From positions 62,001 through 126,000 of the forward strand of contig NZ_MWIO01000030.1 of the NCBI RefSeq assembly GCF_004799035.1: a DNA stretch of 64,000 nucleotides, given 5' to 3'. Shown one piece after another: positions 34,401 through 44,227 of the stretch (its first letter is position 1; each line of letters starts with the position of its first letter). Source of the DNA: Rhodanobacter lindaniclasticus (GTDB lineage Bacteria; Pseudomonadota; Gammaproteobacteria; Xanthomonadales; Rhodanobacteraceae). The notes beneath the pieces are model-generated. The model was not told the DNA's origin. It was given only the letters and a program-made list of their open reading frames with translations, and searched no databases. Both the position numbers and the translations under genes were made by a program.

Positions 34401-35823
34401 TCCGTTGCTCAAGTGGCTGCTGATCCCGATGGCGCTGCTGCTGGTGTTCGTCGGCATCAAGCTGTTCTCCGGCGCGCCCGGCGGCCAGCCCGCTCCCAAG
34501 GGCGCGGCCAGTACGCTCACGCCCGAGGAGATGAAAGCCCTGGGCATCGCTGGCGACACGCCGCGCGATACCGTCGCCACGCTGGTGGCCCAGGTGAAGC
34601 AGTTGCGCACCGAGCTGCAGAGCGCGCTGGGCGACAACAAGCAGCACAAGGCCGAGAACGAGCGCCTGCGCGCGCGGGAAAGCGCGATCGACCAACGCAT
34701 CCAGAGCGCGCTGGAAGGCGAGCGCAGCCGCCTGGAGCAGGAGCGCAATCAGGTGGCCAGCGACAGGCAGCAGACCCAGGGGCTGCTGCAGGATCTGCAG
34801 CGGCAACTGGACGGCCTTTCCGGCAAGGGTGGCCCGTCCGATCTGCCCGTCGGGCTGGGGCTCGAAGAGGGTGACGGCCAGCGCTTCAACCGCGGCGTCG
34901 CTAGCACGCAGTGGGTCGAGCCCGACGATGCCAAGGTCGACGCCAAGAACAGCAGCAAGGAGCCGAGCTTTCCCCTGAGCTTCGGGCCGGCCCAGAAAAG
35001 CCTGTCGGCCGCAGTGGAATCCGTCGCCGACGTCGGCAGCCGCGCGGTGGGCGCATCCACGAAGGCTGTCTACACCGTGCCGTCGAACTCGACGCTCATG
35101 GGGTCGATTGCCATGACGGCGCTGATCGGGCGCGTGCCAATCGATGGAACCGTCAACGATCCCTATCCGTTCAAGGTGCTGATCGGCCCGGACAACCTCA
35201 CGGCCAACGGCATCGACATCCCCGACGTGGCCGGCGCCGTGGTCAGCGGCACGGCCTCGGGCGACTGGACGCTCTCGTGCGTGCGCGGGCAAATCCGCTC
35301 GGTCACGTTCGTGTTCCAGGACGGCACCATCCGCACGGTGCCGGAGGACAGCAGCAAGGGCGGCAGCAGCGGCGGCAACTCGGGGCACAACGGCGCCAGC
35401 ATCCAAGGCGGTCTGGGCTGGATCAGCGACCCCTACGGCATTCCCTGCGTCAGCGGCGAGCGGCGCAGCAACGCCCAGCAGTACCTGGGCAGCCAGGCGC
35501 TCATCACCGCGGCCGGCGCCGGCGCGGCCTCGCTCATCAAGTCCGACAACGGCAGCGTGGCCGTGGTCGCCAACAGCAACGGCTCGCTGGGCACCGTCGG
35601 CATCAGCGGCAACGAAGCGATGGGCCGCATCCTCGCGGGCGGCGTGCGCGACATGGCCGATTGGGTCAACAAGCTCTACGGCCAGGCCTTCGCGGCGGTC
35701 TACGTGCAGCCGGGCGCCAAAGTGGCCGTGCACCTGGAGCAGCCGCTCGACATCGACTACGACGCCAAGGGGCGTCGGGTCCACCACCGCACCGGAGAAG
35801 CCCATGCCTCGGATCTGGATTGA
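34390..35823 (+). CDS. Integrating conjugative element protein, PFL_4705 family (TIGR03752; TraB/VirB10-like)
   Basis: 477 aa. It has an N-terminal transmembrane helix (~8-25), then a coiled coil (~75-145, LRTELQSALGDNKQHKAENERL and following) that spans the periplasm. The C-terminal VirB10-type beta-barrel domain starts near VYTVPSNSTLMGSIAMTALI and ends in a long Gly/Ser-rich and barrel segment. It connects inner-membrane ATPases to the outer-membrane core. Confidence 0.92.
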   Translation: MKSNPLLKWLLIPMALLLVFVGIKLFSGAPGGQPAPKGAASTLTPEEMKALGIAGDTPRDTVATLVAQVKQLRTELQSALGDNKQHKAENERLRARESAIDQRIQSALEGERSRLEQERNQVASDRQQTQGLLQDLQRQLDGLSGKGGPSDLPVGLGLEEGDGQRFNRGVASTQWVEPDDAKVDAKNSSKEPSFPLSFGPAQKSLSAAVESVADVGSRAVGASTKAVYTVPSNSTLMGSIAMTALIGRVPIDGTVNDPYPFKVLIGPDNLTANGIDIPDVAGAVVSGTASGDWTLSCVRGQIRSVTFVFQDGTIRTVPEDSSKGGSSGGNSGHNGASIQGGLGWISDPYGIPCVSGERRSNAQQYLGSQALITAAGAGAASLIKSDNGSVAVVANSNGSLGTVGISGNEAMGRILAGGVRDMADWVNKLYGQAFAAVYVQPGAKVAVHLEQPLDIDYDAKGRRVHHRTGEAHASDLD

Positions 35824-36238
35824 CGCGGCCGCCGTGCTGCTGGCGGCCACCCTGCTCGGCGGCTGCGCCACCAGCAAGGAGAAGCTGCTGCCGCACGGCG
35901 ACAGCACCATGCTCGACATCTGGCATCAGGAGACCGGCGGCAGCGCAGGCGGGGGCCAAGCTGCGCGGCAACTGCTCGACGCGCGCCAGGGCCTGCGCCG
36001 GCCGCTGGCCGATGCCGATGTGCAGGCGGCGCCCGGCGTGCAGGCGCGCTACACCCGCACCGCGCAGAACGAGATTTACCGCCAGTTCCACCGCCTGCCG
36101 AACCCCGACCTGGTGATGTACGTGTTCCCGCACCTGGCGGGCACCGACCCGGTGCCGGTGCCCGGCTACAGCACGGTGTTCCCGCTCTACCAGCGCGTGC
36201 AGTACGCGATGCCGGGCGAGCGCGTGGAGGACTATTGA
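35804..36238 (+). CDS. Conjugative transfer region lipoprotein TIGR03751 (TraV-like)
   Basis: 144 aa. A lipoprotein signal with lipobox LGGC puts the lipidated Cys near residue 21. The mature domain has YTRTAQNEIYRQFHRLPNPDLVMYVFPH, characteristic of the family. It overlaps the TraB-like gene by 20 bases and shares one base with traC. Probably the outer-membrane lipoprotein of the core complex. Confidence 0.9.
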   Translation: MPRIWIDAAAVLLAATLLGGCATSKEKLLPHGDSTMLDIWHQETGGSAGGGQAARQLLDARQGLRRPLADADVQAAPGVQARYTRTAQNEIYRQFHRLPNPDLVMYVFPHLAGTDPVPVPGYSTVFPLYQRVQYAMPGERVEDY

Positions 36239-39126
36239 TGGCCTGGTCGCTGCCGTGGTCACGCAAGTCCGACGCATCGCCTGTTGACGCCGCGGATGCG
36301 ACCGATGATGCCTGGGCACGGCACGTAACGGCCTTGGCGGCACAGGGTGTCGCCGAGCCGGGCAGCGCGCTCGGCCGGGGCCGGCGCAGACCGGCCACCC
36401 AGGCCGACCACGATGCGCTCTATGGCGTCGCGCCGTCGTTCGCGGACTTGCTGCCCTGGGTCGAGTACCTGCCCGGCAGCAAGTGCATGTTGCTGGAAGA
36501 CGGCCAGTCGGTGGCGGCCTTCTTCGAACTGGCGCCGGTCGGCACCGAGGGCCGCGAGATGGCCTGGCTGTGGCAGGCGCGCGATGCGCTGGAGAACGCC
36601 CTGCAGGACTCCTTCGACGAGTTGGACGACAACCCCTGGGTAGTGCAGCTCTACGCCCAGGACGAGGCCGACTGGGACAACTATCTGCGCTCCCTGGCGA
36701 ACTATCTGCAGCCGCGTGCGCAGGGCAGCGCGTTCAGCGACTTCTACCTGCGCTTCTTCGCCCATCACCTGCGGGCCATCGCCAAGCCGGGTGGCCTGTT
36801 TGAGGACACCACGGTGACGCGCCTGCCGTGGCGCGGCCAGGTGCGGCGCGTGCGCATGGTGGTCTACCGCCGCACGTCCGCGGCCACGACCCCGCGGCGT
36901 GGCCAGTCGCCCGAGCAGGCGCTGACCACGATCTGCGACCGCCTCGCCGGCGGGCTGGCGAATGCCGGCGTGAAGGCTCGGCGTCTCGGCGCGGCGGACA
37001 TCCACGCCTGGCTGCTGCGCTGGTTCAACCCGAATCCGACCTTGCTCGGCACCACTGCCGAAGATCGGGAACGCTTCTACGCGCTGACCCGCTACCCGGA
37101 AGAGCAGGAGGAGGGCGAGATCGAACTCGCCAGCGGCACCGACTTCGCGCAGCGCCTGTTCTTCGGCCAACCGCGCTCGGACGTGCCCAACGGCCTGTGG
37201 TTCTTTGACAGCATGCCGCATCGGGTGATCGTGATGGATCGCCTGCGCACGCCACCCGTGACCGGCCATCTGACGGGCGAGACGCGCAAAGGCGGCGATG
37301 CCATGAACGCGCTGTTCGACCAGATGCCCGAGGATACGGTGATGTGCCTGACGCTGGTCGCCACACCCCAGGACGTATTGGAGGCGCACCTCAACCACCT
37401 CGCCAGGAAGGCCGTCGGCGAAACCCTGGCCTCGGAGCAGACCCGGCAGGACGTGCAGCAGGCGCGCGGCCTGATCGGCAGCGCGCACAAGCTCTACCGC
37501 GGCGCGCTGGCGTTCTACCTGCGCGGCCGCGACCTGGCCCAGCTCGATGCGCGCGGTCTGCAGCTCGTCAACGTGATGCTCAACGCCGGCCTGCAACCGG
37601 TACGCGAAGAGGACGAGGTGGCGCCGCTGAACAGCTATCTGCGCTGGCTGCCGTGCGTGTTCGATCCGGCTGCCGACAAGCGCCAGTGGTACACCCAGCT
37701 CATGTTCGCGCAACATGCGGCGAACCTGGCGCCGGTCTGGGGCCGCAGCCAGGGCACGGGGCATCCGGGCATCACGTTCTTCAACCGCGGCGGCGGCCCG
37801 ATCACCTTCGATCCGTTGAACCGTCTCGACCGGCAGATGAACGCGCATCTGTTCCTGTTCGGCCCCACGGGGTCGGGCAAGAGCGCGACGCTCAACAATA
37901 TCCTGAATCAGGTGACGGCGATCTATCGGCCGCGCCTGTTCATCGTCGAGGCGGGCAACAGCTTCGGCCTGTTCGGCGACTTCGCGGCACGGTTGGGCCT
38001 CACCGTGCATCGGGTGAAGCTCGCGCCGGGTGCGGGCGTCAGTCTGGCCCCGTTCGCCGATGCCTGGCGCCTGGTCGATACGCCGAGCCAGGTACAGACG
38101 CTGGACGCCGATGCGCTCGACGAGGACCAGACCGATGCCGGCATGGCCGTGGAAGGCGATGAGCAGCGTGACGTGCTCGGCGAACTGGAGATCACCGCAC
38201 GACTGATGATCACCGGCGGCGAGGACAAGGAAGAAGCGCGCATGACCCGCGCCGACCGCAGCCTGATCCGCCAGTGCATTCTCGATGCGGCACAGCACTG
38301 CGTAGCGGAGAAGCGCACGGTGCTGACCCGCGATGTGCGCGACGCGCTGCGCGAGCGCGCCCGCGATGCCACGCTGCCGGAGATGCGGCGCGCACGGCTG
38401 CTGGAGATGGCCGACGCCATGGACATGTTCTGCCAGGGCGTGGACGGCGAGATGTTCGACCGGTCCGGCACGCCGTGGCCCGAGGCGGACATCACCATCG
38501 TGGACCTGGCCACCTTCGCGCGCGAGGGCTACAACGCCCAGCTCTCGATCGCCTACATCTCGCTCATCAACACCGTCAACAACATCGCCGAGCGCGACCA
38601 GTTTCTGGGCCGCCCGATCATCAACGTGACGGACGAAGGCCACATCATCACGAGGAACCCACTGCTCGCGCCCTACGTGGTCAAGATCACCAAGATGTGG
38701 CGCAAGCTCGGCGCCTGGTTCTGGCTCGCCACGCAGAACCTGGACGACTTGCCGAAAGCGGCCGAGCCCATGCTCAACATGATCGAGTGGTGGATCTGCC
38801 TGTCGATGCCGCCCGATGAAGTCGAAAAGATCGCGCGCTTCCGCGAACTCAACGCTTCGCAGAAGGCGCTGATGCTCTCGGCCCGCAAGGAGGCCGGCAA
38901 GTTCAGCGAGGGCGTCATCCTGTCCAAGTCGATGGAAGTGCTGTTCCGCGCTGTGCCGCCCAGCCTCTACCTGGCGATGGCGATGACCGAGCCCGAGGAG
39001 AAGGCCGAACGCTTCCAGTTGATGCAGCAGCACGGCATCAGCGAGCTGGATGCCGCCTTCCGCGTGGCCGAGAAGATCGACCGTGCGCGGGGCATCGAAC
39101 CTCTGGCGCTGGACACGTTGGCCTGA
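36238..39126 (+). CDS. traC: Conjugative transfer ATPase, PFL_4706 family (TIGR03744; TraC/VirB4)
   Basis: 962 aa, usual size. Walker A GPTGSGKSAT lies at ~542-551, and Walker B with NVTDEGHI near 795-802. The last part (MLNMIEWWICLSMPPDEV, FRELNASQKALMLSARKE) is typical of VirB4-like ATPases. It energises pilus and channel assembly from the cytoplasmic face. The ATG shares its first base with the preceding stop (TGATG). Confidence 0.95.
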   Translation: MAWSLPWSRKSDASPVDAADATDDAWARHVTALAAQGVAEPGSALGRGRRRPATQADHDALYGVAPSFADLLPWVEYLPGSKCMLLEDGQSVAAFFELAPVGTEGREMAWLWQARDALENALQDSFDELDDNPWVVQLYAQDEADWDNYLRSLANYLQPRAQGSAFSDFYLRFFAHHLRAIAKPGGLFEDTTVTRLPWRGQVRRVRMVVYRRTSAATTPRRGQSPEQALTTICDRLAGGLANAGVKARRLGAADIHAWLLRWFNPNPTLLGTTAEDRERFYALTRYPEEQEEGEIELASGTDFAQRLFFGQPRSDVPNGLWFFDSMPHRVIVMDRLRTPPVTGHLTGETRKGGDAMNALFDQMPEDTVMCLTLVATPQDVLEAHLNHLARKAVGETLASEQTRQDVQQARGLIGSAHKLYRGALAFYLRGRDLAQLDARGLQLVNVMLNAGLQPVREEDEVAPLNSYLRWLPCVFDPAADKRQWYTQLMFAQHAANLAPVWGRSQGTGHPGITFFNRGGGPITFDPLNRLDRQMNAHLFLFGPTGSGKSATLNNILNQVTAIYRPRLFIVEAGNSFGLFGDFAARLGLTVHRVKLAPGAGVSLAPFADAWRLVDTPSQVQTLDADALDEDQTDAGMAVEGDEQRDVLGELEITARLMITGGEDKEEARMTRADRSLIRQCILDAAQHCVAEKRTVLTRDVRDALRERARDATLPEMRRARLLEMADAMDMFCQGVDGEMFDRSGTPWPEADITIVDLATFAREGYNAQLSIAYISLINTVNNIAERDQFLGRPIINVTDEGHIITRNPLLAPYVVKITKMWRKLGAWFWLATQNLDDLPKAAEPMLNMIEWWICLSMPPDEVEKIARFRELNASQKALMLSARKEAGKFSEGVILSKSMEVLFRAVPPSLYLAMAMTEPEEKAERFQLMQQHGISELDAAFRVAEKIDRARGIEPLALDTLA

Positions 39127-39139
39127 CGGGAGCGACACG

Positions 39140-39883
39140 ATGCGCATGCCTTCCTTCGCCCGCCGTCATCCCCGGATCGGTCTGCTGATCGTGGCGACGA
39201 TTGCGGTGGCCTCGTGGATGTTGCTGCGCGCGCCGCATCCGGCAACCGAGTCCATGTCCCTGGTCGCCGCCGGGTCCGAAGTGCCGAAACCGGCCGGCCC
39301 GCCCTGGCTGTATGGCCGTGCCGATGCGCGCTTCACGGTGGTCGGGTACGCCGACCTGGAGTGTCCGTACTGCCGGGCCTACTTCCCCGCGCTCAAGCGC
39401 TGGATCGACGCCCATCCCGAGGTGAACTGGCAGTGGCACCACCTGCCGCTGTCCATGCACGAGCCGGCCGCGACTGCCGGGGCGCGCTTGGCCGAGTGCG
39501 CGGGCGAGACGGGCGGACACGCCGCGTTTTGGCAGGCCGTGGCCTGGCTCTACGCGAACACCCGTGGCGACGGCCAGGGCCTGCCGGAAGGCCTGCGCTA
39601 TCCCGACCTCACACCAGCCATGCAGGGTTGTCTCGACAGCGATCGCCCCGATGCCGTCATCCGTGCCCAGGCGGCGGAAGCGGCACAGCAGGGCATCGCG
39701 GCCACGCCGGCCCTGCAACTGCGCGACCGCGAGTCCGGCAAGACCCTCCTGCTGCACGGCCCCGTCGAAGGCGACGCCTTGCTGTCGGCCATCGACCTGC
39801 TTGCCGCCGGCAGCACGACCGCAGCCGAACCCGCCCATTCCCCAGACATGCCCGCCGGCGTTGCCGGTGACATGCCCAGGTAG
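39140..39883 (+). CDS. DsbA/thioredoxin-like disulfide protein of the transfer region
   Basis: 247 aa. An N-terminal membrane anchor (~12-32) exports a thioredoxin-fold domain with the active site C75PYC78 (YADLECPYCRAYF) and a cis-proline region ATPALQL near 196-202. It probably helps fold the Cys-rich periplasmic Tra proteins. It starts 13 bases after traC. The C-terminal ~25 residues are low complexity. A CCACCGC/GCGGTGG hairpin follows at 39963-39980. Confidence 0.88.
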   Translation: MRMPSFARRHPRIGLLIVATIAVASWMLLRAPHPATESMSLVAAGSEVPKPAGPPWLYGRADARFTVVGYADLECPYCRAYFPALKRWIDAHPEVNWQWHHLPLSMHEPAATAGARLAECAGETGGHAAFWQAVAWLYANTRGDGQGLPEGLRYPDLTPAMQGCLDSDRPDAVIRAQAAEAAQQGIAATPALQLRDRESGKTLLLHGPVEGDALLSAIDLLAAGSTTAAEPAHSPDMPAGVAGDMPR

Positions 39884-40016
39884 CCATCGATCTTCAAGGC
39901 TGCGGCGCGGCTTGTCCGCGTTGATCGAAACCCGTTCGCATCGCATCCCTTGACGCGAACAGCCACCGCATCCGCGGTGGTGGATGCCCGCTCGTCACCC
40001 GTTCCATCCCCATCGT

Positions 40017-40042
40017 CCCCAGGAGGGTTTGCCCTCCAGGGG
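40017..40042 (+). promoter_or_regulatory. Leader hairpin before the RadC-like gene
   Basis: CCCC-A-GGAGGG (40017-40027) pairs with CCCTCC-A-GGGG (40032-40042) around a TTTG loop, with one A-A mismatch. It lies 36 bases before the start at 40079 and matches the hairpin style of the left-end leaders. Confidence 0.5.
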
Positions 40043-40078
40043 CAGGCGCCCTCCGATCTCATCCATTGGAGGTTCGCC

Positions 40079-40573
40079 ATGTCTCTCGTCATCGCCGACT
40101 CCCGCCCGGAGTCGCTCACCCTGATCGCCGCCCAGCACGAAGACTGGATCATCCAGCAGGCCATTACCCTGCTGGAGAACCGCGTGTTCAAGGCCGGTCC
40201 GGCGCTGGGCAGTCCCGCCGCCGTGCGCGACTACCTGCGCCTGAAACTGGTCGCGGAGCCGAACGAAATCTTCGCCGTCGTGTTTCTCGACAACCAGCAC
40301 CAGGTGCTCTCCTTCGAGCCGCTGTTCCAGGGCACGGTCGACCAGACTTCGGTGTATCCGAGGGTGGTTGTCCAGCGTGCGCTGGCGCTCAACGCTTCGG
40401 CGCTGATCCTGGCGCATCAGCACCCCTCGGGGAACACCGAGCCCTCGGCCGCTGATCGTGCGATCACCGAGCGGTTGAAGAGCGCCCTGGCCACCGTCGA
40501 TGTCCGGGTGCTGGATCACTTCATCGTCGGCAAGGGCAGCCCGTACTCGTTCGCCGAAGCCGGCTTACTGTAG
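40079..40573 (+). CDS. RadC-like JAB/MPN-domain protein
   Basis: 164 aa, shorter than chromosomal RadC because the N-terminal helix-hairpin-helix part is absent. The JAMM metal motif is complete: [16 protein letters not shown] with H113, H115 and D126. Start at 40079 follows GGAGG. ICE- and plasmid-borne RadC-like proteins are common, but their reaction is not established; a role in DNA repair is not supported by the motif itself. Terminator follows at 40578. Confidence 0.88.
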   Translation: MSLVIADSRPESLTLIAAQHEDWIIQQAITLLENRVFKAGPALGSPAAVRDYLRLKLVAEPNEIFAVVFLDNQHQVLSFEPLFQGTVDQTSVYPRVVVQRALALNASALILAHQHPSGNTEPSAADRAITERLKSALATVDVRVLDHFIVGKGSPYSFAEAGLL

Positions 40574-40577
40574 TCCG

Positions 40578-40609
40578 CAGGCGTCCCTCCGGGGGCGCCT
40601 GTTCCTCTT
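40578..40609 (+). terminator. Terminator after the RadC-like gene
   Basis: CAGGCG (40578-40583) pairs with CGCCTG (40596-40601), with extra CCC/GGG pairing inside, followed by TTCCTCTT. Confidence 0.65.
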
Positions 40610-40774
40610 GCCCCTCTCCACAAGAACTGCCATGAACGGTTCCGGTTGCCACCTTGGCGATGCGTTCTGATGGTCACGATTTCGGAAGCTTGCAAGCTTG
40701 CGGGATACGCGGCTGAACCGGCCTTTATTTGTTGAGAGGCACACCTTTACATGGCAGAATGTGCGTATTTTCTA

Positions 40775-40786
40775 GTTGCCAGCAAC
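40775..40786. promoter_or_regulatory. Short inverted repeat just before the MerR-like gene
   Basis: GTTGC (40775-40779) and GCAAC (40782-40786) are separated by CA and end four bases before the ATG at 40791. The position suits an autoregulatory operator. The region 40620-40774 upstream has AT-rich stretches suited to a promoter but no gene. Confidence 0.35.
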
Positions 40787-40790
40787 GCGA

Positions 40791-41267
40791 ATGTCTGCCG
40801 TCACCGCCATCCAGTACACTCAGGATCAGATGCGCACGCTAACTGGCGTGTCCGCCGAAACGGTGCGGCATTGGCGCAAGACCGTGCCCTACTTGGCGTC
40901 CAAGACCGGGAAGGCTGCCCGATTCACCTTCGCCGATCTCCTTGGCTTGGCCGTTACCAATGAGCTGGTCAGCTCATTGGGCGTGCACATCGCCACCGTC
41001 AGCGTCGGCGTGGACGCGCTTTTTCGGTTGCTGAGCACCAGTGGCGCGTTGGCGCTGAACGGGTCTGTGGCGTTCGTGACGCCCACTTTGGCGAACCTGT
41101 GCGATATCGGCCCCGAGGGGGTTGGGCCGGCGCCGGCCCAACCGACTCTCGTGATCCCGCTCGATCCGTTGATCATGCGGCTTCAGCAGCACATGCTGCC
41201 GATCGTCCCGACGCCGAGCCAGGCAGCGTTGCCGTTTCCACCCGAAGCTATCCGGAGTAGGGCGTGA
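40791..41267 (+). CDS. MerR-like HTH regulator of a methylase-nuclease cassette
   Basis: 158 aa. The N-terminal ~45 residues form a MerR-type winged HTH (YTQDQMRTLTGVSAETVRHWRK ... FTFADLLGLAV). The remainder is a small helical domain without the cysteine ligands of metal sensors, with a Pro-rich tail. The start at 40791 was chosen as the first ATG; a TTG at 40776 is possible. The stop overlaps the methylase GTG start by 4 bases. It probably represses or times the methylase and nuclease, like the control proteins of restriction systems, which is inference. Confidence 0.75.
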   Translation: MSAVTAIQYTQDQMRTLTGVSAETVRHWRKTVPYLASKTGKAARFTFADLLGLAVTNELVSSLGVHIATVSVGVDALFRLLSTSGALALNGSVAFVTPTLANLCDIGPEGVGPAPAQPTLVIPLDPLIMRLQQHMLPIVPTPSQAALPFPPEAIRSRA

Positions 41268-44227
41268 ACACTGCCACGCTGGAACAGGTGCTCGCCGCAA
41301 CCGGCTACCTGCCGGACGGGCGACCCGCGCCCGGCCTTCGGTTGGGGGCTGAGGCGCAGTCCTCGCGCCACGGCCGCGTTTTTGTTCCGGACGCATTGTG
41401 GCGCAGCGCGTCGTCGTTGACCGTCTACTTCAAGTTTGAGCAAAGCGCGCCTGCAGACGATCTGGTCAGCCAGTGGCGACGAGAGGTCTGGAACGAGGGG
41501 TTCGCGCCGTTGCTGTGGGTGATCTCGCCGCAGCGTATCGACCTGTACAACGGTTTCGGCACACCCGCGAAAGAAGGCGATGCCCAGAGACATTTGATTC
41601 GGCGTTTCGAGAACATCGAAGCTTCGCTTCATGAACTGGACGAGTTGGCCGGCCGACTGGCGATCGAGACGGGCCAATTCTGGGCCCAGGTGCCGGCCAT
41701 CGATCGCAAGACCAGCGTCGATCAGAAGCTCCTGTCTGACCTTGGATGTCTCGAACGCGATTTGGTCGCAGGCAATCTCGCGCGCGATGCGGCGCAGGCC
41801 TTGATTGGGCGCGTGATCTTCACCCAGTACCTGATTGACCGCGAGATCGTCAGTGCGGCGCGGTTGAAGCGGGTATGCGGCCGCACGGCGTTGCCGGCGA
41901 TCCTGCGCGACCGGCCAGCGACCAGCAAGCTGTTCGCATGGCTGGCCCAGACCTTCAACGGCGATATGTTTCCGCCCTCGTCGGTGAAAACGACACCAGC
42001 CGCTCACCATTTGACGCGGGTTGCGGAGTTCCTGGAGGCTGTCGATCCTGAAAGCGGGCAACTCAGCTTCTTCCCCTACCAGTTCGACGTGATTCCGGTC
42101 GAGCTCATCAGCTCGATCTACGAGCAGTTTGCACATGCTGAGCCGCAGACTGGAGGAAAGCGCACAGAAGCGTTGCGAAACGGCGTGCACTACACGCGAC
42201 TGTCCGTCGTCTCGCTGGTCCTCGATGAGGTCATGGATGGTCTATCTGGACGGGAGTCGGTGCTGGATTTGACGTGCGGCTCCGGTGTCTTCCTGGTCGA
42301 AGCGCTGCGGCGCTTGGTTCATCTTCGCTCGCAAGGTCAGCCGCCCACGAGGGAGCTGATCCGCTCGACGCTCTACGGGCAGGTGTATGGCGTAGACATT
42401 AGCGAAGCCGCGATTCGCGTCGCTGCGTTCAGCCTGTACCTGGCTGCGCTTGAGCTGGACCCTGACCCGCAACCACCGCAGTCCCTGAAGTTCCAGCCAT
42501 TGATCGGCAGGACATTGCTCGTCGGTGACGCTCGTACTGTCGAACGTGATGGAGATGGCAAGGCCGTGCTGGCGACGCCGACAGGGCTGAAGCAGTTCGA
42601 CCTTATCGTGGGCAATCCCCCTTGGAGCTTTAGGGGGCAGACAGGAACCGAAGCGCGGCGCAAGACCAGGGTTGCGGGCGTACCTGCGCAACCGCGCGGT
42701 GAAGGCTTGGATTTCGTGTTGCGAGCGGCGGAGTTCTCACATGAGAAGACCCGTTTCGGCATCATTCTTAGCGCGATGCCGTTCTTCAGCCGCAGCGGCA
42801 CCGGCATGGCAGCAGCTCAGCATGTGATGCGAGCCGTGGCTCCGATCACCTTGGTAAATCTGTCCAATTTGTGCAGTTGGCTCTTCGCGACAGCGGCTAT
42901 GCCCGCAGTGGTTCTCTTTGCCCGTCATCGACCGAAGCAGCGAACGGATCAGGTCACGGTCGTTCAGATCCCGTGGACGCCCAGCGGTGCAAGGACTCAT
43001 TCGTTCGAGGTGGCGCCGAGTGACGTCATCACTTTGACACTCGACGAGATCCAAGAACAGCCGTTGAAGCTCAAGGCAGCAGCCGTTGGCCGGCGCCGTG
43101 ACCTCCTATTGCTGGATGACTTGACTTCGGCCCACAGAAATCTGGGCGAGCAACTCTCATTACTCGACACTACCTTCCAGGTTGGATTGATTCGCGGGGC
43201 CCCAGAGAATCAGACGCGCGATGCTCGCCCGCTAAAAGGATTGGATGTACTGCAAGTCAAAGACATGCAGCACTTCAACATTCCCGATGATTTGCCGACT
43301 TTCAGCCAATCGAAGGCACAATGGCCACGATCGCGGGAGATATATCAAGCCCCGCTTCTCATCGTGAAGGAAATGCTTCTGGGGAGTCCACGCGTCTTGG
43401 CGGCCGTCTCCGAGCGGGATCTCGTCTTCACGAACTCATACTTCGCAGTGTCTCTTCCGAGAGGGCACACGCGGACGGCACATTTGCTTGCCACCGTGTT
43501 GAGTTCTGCTTTTGCGACATGGTTCTTCTATCTGACCGCTGCAGAGTTTGGAATCTACAAGAGGAAGCTGCTGGCTCGCGACCTCAGCTTCCTACCGGTG
43601 CCTAATTTCACGAGCGCAGTGAAATCTGAGGCTGGCCAGCGCCTGCTGCAGATTGAGAAGAATCTGCGCGCCAACGGCACCGACGAGAGGGGATGGGCTG
43701 AACTGGACGAAGCTGTCTTCGATCTGTACGAACTGAACGATGCCGACCGAACTGTCATTCGAGACGGCCTCCTTCGCGCCGGGTGGCAATGGGAAACCGG
43801 CCGCGAATCATCCGTGGAGCCATCGGACAGTCGTACTGAGGTCACGGCGTATGCCAAGACGTTCCTGTCCGTTATCGAGGATTGGCTTTCCGTTCGCAAT
43901 AAGCGGCACATGCGCGCCGAAGTGCTCGACTTGCCAAGCAGTTCGGCCTTGCGCGTCGTGCGCTTTGTCTTGGAAGAGGGGCCGGGTAATGCGAGCGTGA
44001 GCGTCGTGGCACCACAAGGCGAATTGGGTGAAGTACTGGCACGTATCGGCAGGCGCCTGAAAGTCAAGATTGCGACCGCGCTCAGTGCAGAGCGGGAATT
44101 GCGAGTACACGGACGCAACGAAGTCGTGATCATCAAGCCAGCAGCGCGGCGCTACTGGATGGGCATAGCGGCACTGGAAGATGCCGATGCAGTGGTCGCG
44201 GAGAGCTTTTCAGGGGGCAAAGTTTGA
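41264..44227 (+). CDS. N6-adenine DNA methyltransferase, large, with extended N- and C-terminal domains
   Basis: 987 aa from a GTG start overlapping the regulator stop (GTGA). SAM motif I D335LTCGSGVFL and catalytic N451PPW define a gamma-type N6-adenine methylase similar to type IIG/PglX enzymes. The N-terminal ~330 residues contain SQWRREVWNEGFAPLLWVISPQ, recalling the N-terminal region of type IIG enzymes, but no complete PD-(D/E)XK motif is evident there. The ~500-residue C-terminal part probably recognises the target (CDS-typical FTNSYFAVSL segment). It overlaps the downstream nuclease gene by 4 bases. The coding sequence is clearly less GC-rich at third positions than the surrounding transfer genes. 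Confidence 0.85.
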   Translation: MNTATLEQVLAATGYLPDGRPAPGLRLGAEAQSSRHGRVFVPDALWRSASSLTVYFKFEQSAPADDLVSQWRREVWNEGFAPLLWVISPQRIDLYNGFGTPAKEGDAQRHLIRRFENIEASLHELDELAGRLAIETGQFWAQVPAIDRKTSVDQKLLSDLGCLERDLVAGNLARDAAQALIGRVIFTQYLIDREIVSAARLKRVCGRTALPAILRDRPATSKLFAWLAQTFNGDMFPPSSVKTTPAAHHLTRVAEFLEAVDPESGQLSFFPYQFDVIPVELISSIYEQFAHAEPQTGGKRTEALRNGVHYTRLSVVSLVLDEVMDGLSGRESVLDLTCGSGVFLVEALRRLVHLRSQGQPPTRELIRSTLYGQVYGVDISEAAIRVAAFSLYLAALELDPDPQPPQSLKFQPLIGRTLLVGDARTVERDGDGKAVLATPTGLKQFDLIVGNPPWSFRGQTGTEARRKTRVAGVPAQPRGEGLDFVLRAAEFSHEKTRFGIILSAMPFFSRSGTGMAAAQHVMRAVAPITLVNLSNLCSWLFATAAMPAVVLFARHRPKQRTDQVTVVQIPWTPSGARTHSFEVAPSDVITLTLDEIQEQPLKLKAAAVGRRRDLLLLDDLTSAHRNLGEQLSLLDTTFQVGLIRGAPENQTRDARPLKGLDVLQVKDMQHFNIPDDLPTFSQSKAQWPRSREIYQAPLLIVKEMLLGSPRVLAAVSERDLVFTNSYFAVSLPRGHTRTAHLLATVLSSAFATWFFYLTAAEFGIYKRKLLARDLSFLPVPNFTSAVKSEAGQRLLQIEKNLRANGTDERGWAELDEAVFDLYELNDADRTVIRDGLLRAGWQWETGRESSVEPSDSRTEVTAYAKTFLSVIEDWLSVRNKRHMRAEVLDLPSSSALRVVRFVLEEGPGNASVSVVAPQGELGEVLARIGRRLKVKIATALSAERELRVHGRNEVVIIKPAARRYWMGIAALEDADAVVAESFSGGKV

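Noticed and set aside
36259-39147. 962-codon open frame on the minus strand
   Set aside because: It lies exactly opposite the TraC ATPase, whose Walker motifs are intact; the translation is His/Arg/Gln-rich and shows no domain. A shadow of a high-GC gene.
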